Source: JBHIFB01 sp046760905
Lineage (GTDB): Bacteria > Gemmatimonadota > CAZMKB01
NCBI GenBank assembly: GCA_046760905.1
Contig: JBHIFB010000030.1
Span: 1 to 27,346, forward strand
Length of the DNA stretch: 27,346 nucleotides
Direction: 5' to 3'
Shown here: positions 24,043 through 27,346 of the stretch, piece by piece
Numbering within the stretch: position 1 is the first letter of the stretch
Layout of the letters: each line of letters begins with the position of its first letter
Made by a program: the position numbers and the translations under genes
The notes under the pieces: model-generated
What the model saw: the letters and a program-made list of their open reading frames with translations, nothing else
What the model was told of the DNA's origin: nothing
Database searches by the model: none

Positions 24043-24558
24043 TTACTCCCGTGAAAGGGCATACCTGGAGAAATGCTTGACCCAGAAGTACAGCTTTTCA
24101 TTCTTGCGGTCCACTTTAGAGGGAACGATCTTGGGTCTATCACCGCTCAGGTACCACACCTTGATCTTCCCGCTGTATAAATCGGAGAGATCTGCCTTGC
24201 TGAGTGACACCTGTATCTTGACCGGTCGCTTGAATTTCTTTCCCTCGGGACCGAAATCAAACAGGAACACGCTGGGATCAGGAATCATCACCCAGAGTTC
24301 ATCACCCTCACCGTCATCCTTATTCCTCGTGATTATCTTGACATCGCTTCTGTCAAGCGTTTCGTCAGACCTCGTTTTGAGGATCATATCCCCATCGAAG
24401 GCGAGGCCATCGGAAGCTGTCAATTCGAGTTGCTCACCCTCTCCACCACCCGGTCGCATGGGGTTTCGATCCGCGTCAGCACAGCGGAGAAACGAGAGCG
24501 CCAGGAAAAGGAGGAGAGAAAGAAACGGGAATAGAATGGATATCTTGTTCCTGGACAT
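24043..24558 (-). CDS. small exported protein under riboswitch control
   Basis: This 171-residue protein of no recognised family has a strong N-terminal signal (ISILFPFLSLLLFLALSFL) followed by RCADADRN. The Cys could be lipidated, but Arg before it is unlike a normal lipobox, so plain secretion is equally likely. The mature part has a Gly/Glu-rich linker and then a beta-rich region with PVKIQVSLSKADLSDL and VKHFSRYALSRE, resembling small ZU5/PKD-like cell-surface modules often found in adhesins. ATG 24558 is 5 nt after GGAGG; the ATG just before it would be only 2 nt away. The promoter-aptamer-terminator leader directly upstream suggests the protein is made in response to c-di-GMP, as expected for surface or biofilm factors. 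Confidence 0.75.
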   Translation of the reverse strand: MSRNKISILFPFLSLLLFLALSFLRCADADRNPMRPGGGEGEQLELTASDGLAFDGDMILKTRSDETLDRSDVKIITRNKDDGEGDELWVMIPDPSVFLFDFGPEGKKFKRPVKIQVSLSKADLSDLYSGKIKVWYLSGDRPKIVPSKVDRKNEKLYFWVKHFSRYALSRE

Positions 24559-24617
24559 CATTTCCTCCTTTCAGAAGCCCGTTCATTTCCCGACTCGGTT
24601 CTCTGTAACAGTCCACG

Positions 24618-24661
24618 AAAAAAGGCCGCCAACTGATGAATTGTCTCATCCATTGGCGGCC
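24618..24661 (-). terminator. intrinsic terminator of the c-di-GMP riboswitch
   Basis: On the minus strand GGCCGCCAA (24653-24661) pairs with UUGGCGGCC (24624-24632), with an inner GAUGA/UCAUC extension, followed by six U (24618-24623). The 5' arm contains the 3' strand of the aptamer closing stem, so forming the bound aptamer should prevent termination. That predicts an ON switch. Confidence 0.85.
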
Positions 24662-24746
24662 CGACTGGCGTGCCTCTGACCACCCAGAGGTTTAGCCTCG
24701 TAGCTTTGCGTCCTTTGATTTCCCAAAGTTTGCCATGAGCAATGGA
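24649..24746 (-). ncRNA. class I cyclic-di-GMP riboswitch (GEMM-I)
   Basis: The minus-strand RNA shows the class I signature in order. A closing stem UCCAUUG (24740-24746) pairs with CAAUGGA (24649-24655). Next comes GGCAAAC, then a stem-loop CUUUG/CAAAG capped by a GAAA tetraloop. The conserved GGACGCAAAGC follows (core 24703-24710), then GGCUAAACC and a second stem-loop CCUCUG/CAGAGG. It ends with GCC and CGGGCCGCC. By manual alignment, the base matching G20 of the Vibrio Vc2 aptamer is G, which fits c-di-GMP rather than the cGAMP-preferring A20 variants. An intrinsic terminator follows at once. Confidence 0.9.
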
Positions 24747-24767
24747 CTGTTTTACCCCGGCTTTAAA

Positions 24768-24783
24768 GCAATATATGTGCCAA
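24768..24783 (-). promoter_or_regulatory. sigma-54 (RpoN) promoter before the riboswitch
   Basis: The minus strand reads TTGGCACATATATTGC, matching the -24/-12 consensus (TTGGCAC, five bases, TTGC) with the GG and GC dinucleotides 12 nt apart. Transcription would start near 24757, about ten nt before the aptamer. Sigma-54 promoters need an AAA+ activator; none is encoded in this window. Confidence 0.8.
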
Positions 24784-24816
24784 TTGTGGCATATTGTACC
24801 TTATTTTTTTAATTTA

Positions 24817-24830
24817 CTGTTTTCAAACAG
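24817..24830. promoter_or_regulatory. palindrome, candidate activator-binding site
   Basis: CTGTTTTCAAACAG has perfect 6-bp half-sites around two central bases. It lies about 67 bp upstream of the predicted sigma-54 start, a plausible if slightly close place for an enhancer-binding protein. No U-tract follows on either strand, so it is not a terminator. The rest of 24831-24999 shows no gene or terminator. Confidence 0.35.
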
Positions 24831-24999
24831 CTTGTGAGTTAGGTGAGAGGTGTACGAAATCGTCAGTTTTCAGGATAGTTATGAAAATGGTGTGAAAGAT
24901 TGTAACCAGAGCTGACAAAAATTTCCCTCTTGATTCCGATTCGTTGCCATTGCGGGACTTTTTATGGGGTGTGAAAGGAGTTTAGACAGGGAAAAAACT

Positions 25000-26844
25000 T
25001 CATTGTCCCCCCGCGGATTCCCTCCTGTAGATCTCCTCGATCTCCTTTCTAAAGTGTGCTGAGATGACAGACCTCACCGGCTTCATGGTGACGGTGAGCT
25101 CTCCCCTGTCAACGGAAAATTCCCTTGAGAGCAGCATGCAGTTTTTAACCCTCTCCTTCGGTGAGAGGTGAGAGGAGGCCCTATCTATCTCTTTTCGGAT
25201 GAGATCCACGGTCTTCTCCGCTTCTATGACCAGACCGGGGTCTGTGCCTTCTTCGAATTCCATACCCAGATGATTTGCTATCTTCTCAACATCAGGCACA
25301 ACAAGGGCGGCGATAAAGGGAAAACCGTTTCCGACGAGTACGACATCCTTTATATAGGGGCTTCTCTTTATCCTCTGTTCGATCCAAGCAGGAGCTACGT
25401 TCACACCCCACGAAGTGATGATGAGTTCCTTCTTTCTACCCCGGAGGTAGAGGAAGCCCTCTGAATCGATCGTTCCCAAATCACCAGTGTGAAGCCATCC
25501 GTCCACAAGCACTTTCTGTGTCTCCTCCTCCATGTTCTGGTAACCCAGCATGATGTTCTCTCCTCTCACGAGAACCTCCCCGTCATCGGCTAACGCTATC
25601 TTGACACCCGGCAGTGGCAGACCGACGGATCCAAACCTGAAGGAACCTGGCCTGTTCACTGCGCAGGTAGGGGAAGCCTCGGTGAGTCCGTATCCCTCAA
25701 GCAGCAGCATCCCGCAGCCGAGGAAAAACTCTGCGATGTCTGTATCGAGTGGAGCTCCACCTGAGATGAAGAGTCTCACTCTGCCTCCCGTTTTTGCCCG
25801 TATCTTCCTGTAGACGAGGATGTCTGCGATGGATCTCAGCCATCGCAGGTAGAATGGGAGTTCATCGCAGGTTGATAGTATGCGTCCAGACCTCTTGGCC
25901 AGGGTAATGGCCCAGCCGAATATCGATCGTTTCAGCCAGCCCAGAGTCTCAGCCTTTTCTCTAATCGACTGCTCCATCCTCTCATACAGCCTCGGTACGC
26001 TCACCAGGATTGTGGGCTTCACTTCCTCGAGGTCTCTGGCCACCGTATCGACCGATTCGGCGTAGGCGATCGTCGCACCGCTGTAGAAGATTGCGAGGAA
26101 ACCGGCGGTCCTCTCAAAGGCGTGGCTGAGGGGCAAAAACGATAGACACCTGTCACTTTCGTCCACTTTGAGGGCCTCGGTCATGGCGATTACATTCGAT
26201 GTGATGTTCTTATGACTCAGCCTCACACCCTTCGGCAGCCCGCTCGTTCCGGAAGTGTACATGATTGTGGAAAGGTCATTCTTGTCAACTGAGAGTGCAT
26301 TCTCCACGAATTTCTCTTCCCCTCTTTGGGGCAACTCAATTCCAAACAGGACGAGTTCTTCTAGCGAGATTGTTCCTGCAACCGGTGGGTCACCTTCCAT
26401 TACGAAGATGGGAAAATCACTTGTGATTTGCCGCTTGCAATCCATTATTTTTTCAGCCAGTTCTTTCGAAGACACGACCGCATGGCCCACATCGGCATCC
26501 CTGAGGATATGTGCAGTCTGGGTCGGGGTTAGAAGCGGCGAGATAGGAACAGTGACGCCTCCAGCGCAGGAAATAGCCAGATCCGATGCAGCCCATTCGA
26601 TCCTGTTATCCGACACGAGAGCGACCCTGTCACCCTTTCTCAAACCATGCACCTGGAGACCAAGTGAGAGTTCGATCACCATTCGCCTGAATTCTTCCGT
26701 TGAAACGGACTCGAAACCGTCTTCTCCCCTCACCATGAACGCCGAAGGATTGGAGAATTTGCCTGTCGCATAGAGGAAGAGGGAAGGGATCGTTAACTTG
26801 CTCTGGACCGCGCATCTTGTGAGCACAGATTTGTCTTTATACAT
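25000..26844 (-). CDS. long-chain acyl-CoA synthetase (AMP-forming)
   Basis: This 614-residue adenylate-forming enzyme of the long-chain fatty-acid CoA ligase group activates a carboxylate with ATP and passes it to coenzyme A. Motifs in order are the phosphate-binding loop TIMYTSGTSGLPKGVRLSH (about residues 193-211), FLPLSHAFERT, GGAPLDTDIAEFF, the adenine-site GYGLTEASP (about 385), the ribose-binding DGWLHTGDLG (about 445) and the hinge LRGRKKELIITSWGVNVAP (about 465). The C-terminal lysine is plausibly the one in TVTMKPVRS. All core motifs are intact. The ATG has GAGAGGG 5 nt upstream and a consensus promoter. It stands alone, with no beta-oxidation gene beside it. Exact chain length is not deducible. 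Confidence 0.92.
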   Translation of the reverse strand: MYKDKSVLTRCAVQSKLTIPSLFLYATGKFSNPSAFMVRGEDGFESVSTEEFRRMVIELSLGLQVHGLRKGDRVALVSDNRIEWAASDLAISCAGGVTVPISPLLTPTQTAHILRDADVGHAVVSSKELAEKIMDCKRQITSDFPIFVMEGDPPVAGTISLEELVLFGIELPQRGEEKFVENALSVDKNDLSTIMYTSGTSGLPKGVRLSHKNITSNVIAMTEALKVDESDRCLSFLPLSHAFERTAGFLAIFYSGATIAYAESVDTVARDLEEVKPTILVSVPRLYERMEQSIREKAETLGWLKRSIFGWAITLAKRSGRILSTCDELPFYLRWLRSIADILVYRKIRAKTGGRVRLFISGGAPLDTDIAEFFLGCGMLLLEGYGLTEASPTCAVNRPGSFRFGSVGLPLPGVKIALADDGEVLVRGENIMLGYQNMEEETQKVLVDGWLHTGDLGTIDSEGFLYLRGRKKELIITSWGVNVAPAWIEQRIKRSPYIKDVVLVGNGFPFIAALVVPDVEKIANHLGMEFEEGTDPGLVIEAEKTVDLIRKEIDRASSHLSPKERVKNCMLLSREFSVDRGELTVTMKPVRSVISAHFRKEIEEIYRRESAGGQ

Positions 26845-26874
26845 CTCGACCCTCTCAATTCACCATCATTCGGC

Positions 26875-26903
26875 ATTATATTACCGCATTGGGCTTTTGT
26901 CAA
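26875..26903 (-). promoter_or_regulatory. consensus sigma-70 promoter for the acyl-CoA synthetase
   Basis: On the minus strand TTGACA (26898-26903), a 17-nt spacer and TATAAT (26875-26880) form an exact consensus promoter. Transcription would start near 26868 with a leader of about 24 nt. Confidence 0.8.
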
Positions 26904-27233
26904 TCAATCAAAAGGAGGTCCCTGAAAAATCCAAAAATATGAGCGACCCAATTTACTCATACATGGCCGAGCAGGCGAATCGATAAGATGTGAGTTCCGT
27001 ATGGAAGCAGTCTCAGATCCCTTGAATTGACCGGATGAAATACTTAAAATGTAGACGGATGAAGGCACAGATTCTATAGTTATTACATCAAATCATGTCA
27101 ACCCGTCAATAATTACAGGTCGTGGAGTTTACCCATAAATTTGAAATTTCTTTCTGTAACTGTTAAAATGGATGGAGGTTAGAGTTCAGTTTAACTGGAA
27201 CTTAGAGCCCTTAAGTTCGACGCTTCGCATTGA

Positions 27234-27302
27234 CCCACCTAAGTGGTCGCGTTCTCAATTACGGTAACATATTATAACTCTGGGAAGCGACCACTGTGTG
27301 GG
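27234..27302. repeat. long imperfect inverted repeat
   Basis: CCCAC (27234-27238) plus AGTGGTCGC (27242-27250) are matched by GCGACCACT (27287-27295) plus GTGGG (27298-27302): 14 paired bases around a 36-nt AT-rich loop. It could be a structured RNA, or the ends of a small non-autonomous element; no flanking target duplication can be judged. Confidence 0.5.
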
Positions 27303-27305
27303 GGT

Positions 27306-27331
27306 CTGGGGGAACGAAGCCGTTCCCCCAG
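27306..27331. repeat. perfect 11-bp hairpin with AAGC loop
   Basis: CTGGGGGAACG (27306-27316) and CGTTCCCCCAG (27321-27331) are exact complements around AAGC. No T-tract follows within the visible sequence, so it is not a standard terminator. Its GAAGCCGTTC core also occurs at about 1364-1373, hinting at a dispersed palindromic repeat family. Confidence 0.6.
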
Positions 27332-27346
27332 GGGTGACAGCGAGGC

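Larger units (their letters stand above)
24607..24751. repeat. 9-bp long-range complement flanking the riboswitch and terminator
   Basis: In the minus-strand RNA the leader begins with AACAGUCCA (24743-24751), and UGGACUGUU (24607-24615) follows three nt after the terminator U-tract. The two are perfectly complementary. The 5' copy overlaps the strand used for the aptamer closing stem, so these pairings exclude each other. Confidence 0.6.
26904..27346. other. gene-free right end
   Basis: No convincing gene is present. A plus-strand frame ending MSDPIYSYMAEQANR (stop about 26986) has an AAAGGAGG too far upstream to serve its ATG. The stretch from 26990 to 27230 is AT-richer and featureless; the last 110 nt hold the two palindromes listed separately. 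Confidence 0.5.

Noticed and set aside
24043..24558. Confident lipoprotein call for the riboswitch-controlled protein
   Set aside because: The Cys after the signal is preceded by Phe-Leu-Arg, which does not fit the usual lipobox, so only general export is claimed.
26798..26986. Plus-strand frame ending MSDPIYSYMAEQANR
   Set aside because: It crosses the start and consensus promoter of the acyl-CoA synthetase, and the AAAGGAGG nearby is about 20 nt from the ATG, too far to serve it.

Overview
The window looks like chromosomal DNA of an uncultured diderm (Gram-negative-type) bacterium. Supporting traits are strong GGAGG ribosome binding sites, sigma-70 and sigma-54 promoters, Tat and Sec signals, an ECF sigma/anti-sigma pair, an HD-GYP enzyme, a DUF6599/DUF362 pair and a ThiD-ThiN fusion. 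The mix recalls FCB-group or candidate-phylum bacteria, but the phylum cannot be fixed from the sequence alone. No rRNA, tRNA, CRISPR array, phage gene or transposase was found.

Left part (1-6270, all minus strand): a decayed secreted-protein gene runs off the left edge. It is followed by an M24 metallopeptidase and a bifunctional thiD-thiN thiamine gene in one transcript, then a Tat-exported DUF362 protein and an exported DUF6599 protein.

Amino-acid transport operon (6423-12469, plus strand): two LeuT-type sodium symporters, a 44-residue single-helix protein overlapping the second one, and two overlapping geranylgeranyl-reductase-like flavoproteins. The two transporters differ from LeuT and from each other at two substrate-pocket positions, so different substrates are likely.

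Signalling cassette (12466-16918): a 75-residue half-AraC HTH protein diverges from a large exported TPR-CHAT caspase-like protein. Opposite these lie an anti-sigma factor (zinc finger, one membrane helix, Ig-like ectodomain) and an ECF sigma factor. The HTH and anti-sigma genes share a nearly identical 34-nt promoter-like element, probably marking one regulon. The sigma gene itself has a sigma-70-type promoter.

One-carbon cluster (17585-22246, plus strand): a second decayed secreted-protein gene precedes a good promoter. Then come a stand-alone homocysteine S-methyltransferase domain, a stand-alone MetH-activation-like protein and a non-pyrrolysine MttB-type methyltransferase, all overlapping, followed by a polysaccharide flippase. 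The corrinoid protein expected to join the methyltransferases is not in the window.

Cyclic-di-GMP region (22243-24783, minus strand): a near-perfect sigma-54 promoter drives a leader holding a class I c-di-GMP (GEMM-I) riboswitch. The aptamer's closing stem shares sequence with an intrinsic terminator. Downstream are a small exported protein and a TPR-HD-GYP c-di-GMP phosphodiesterase, which would make a feedback loop if they are co-transcribed. A long-chain acyl-CoA synthetase with a perfect sigma-70 promoter follows. The right end is non-coding and holds strong palindromes.
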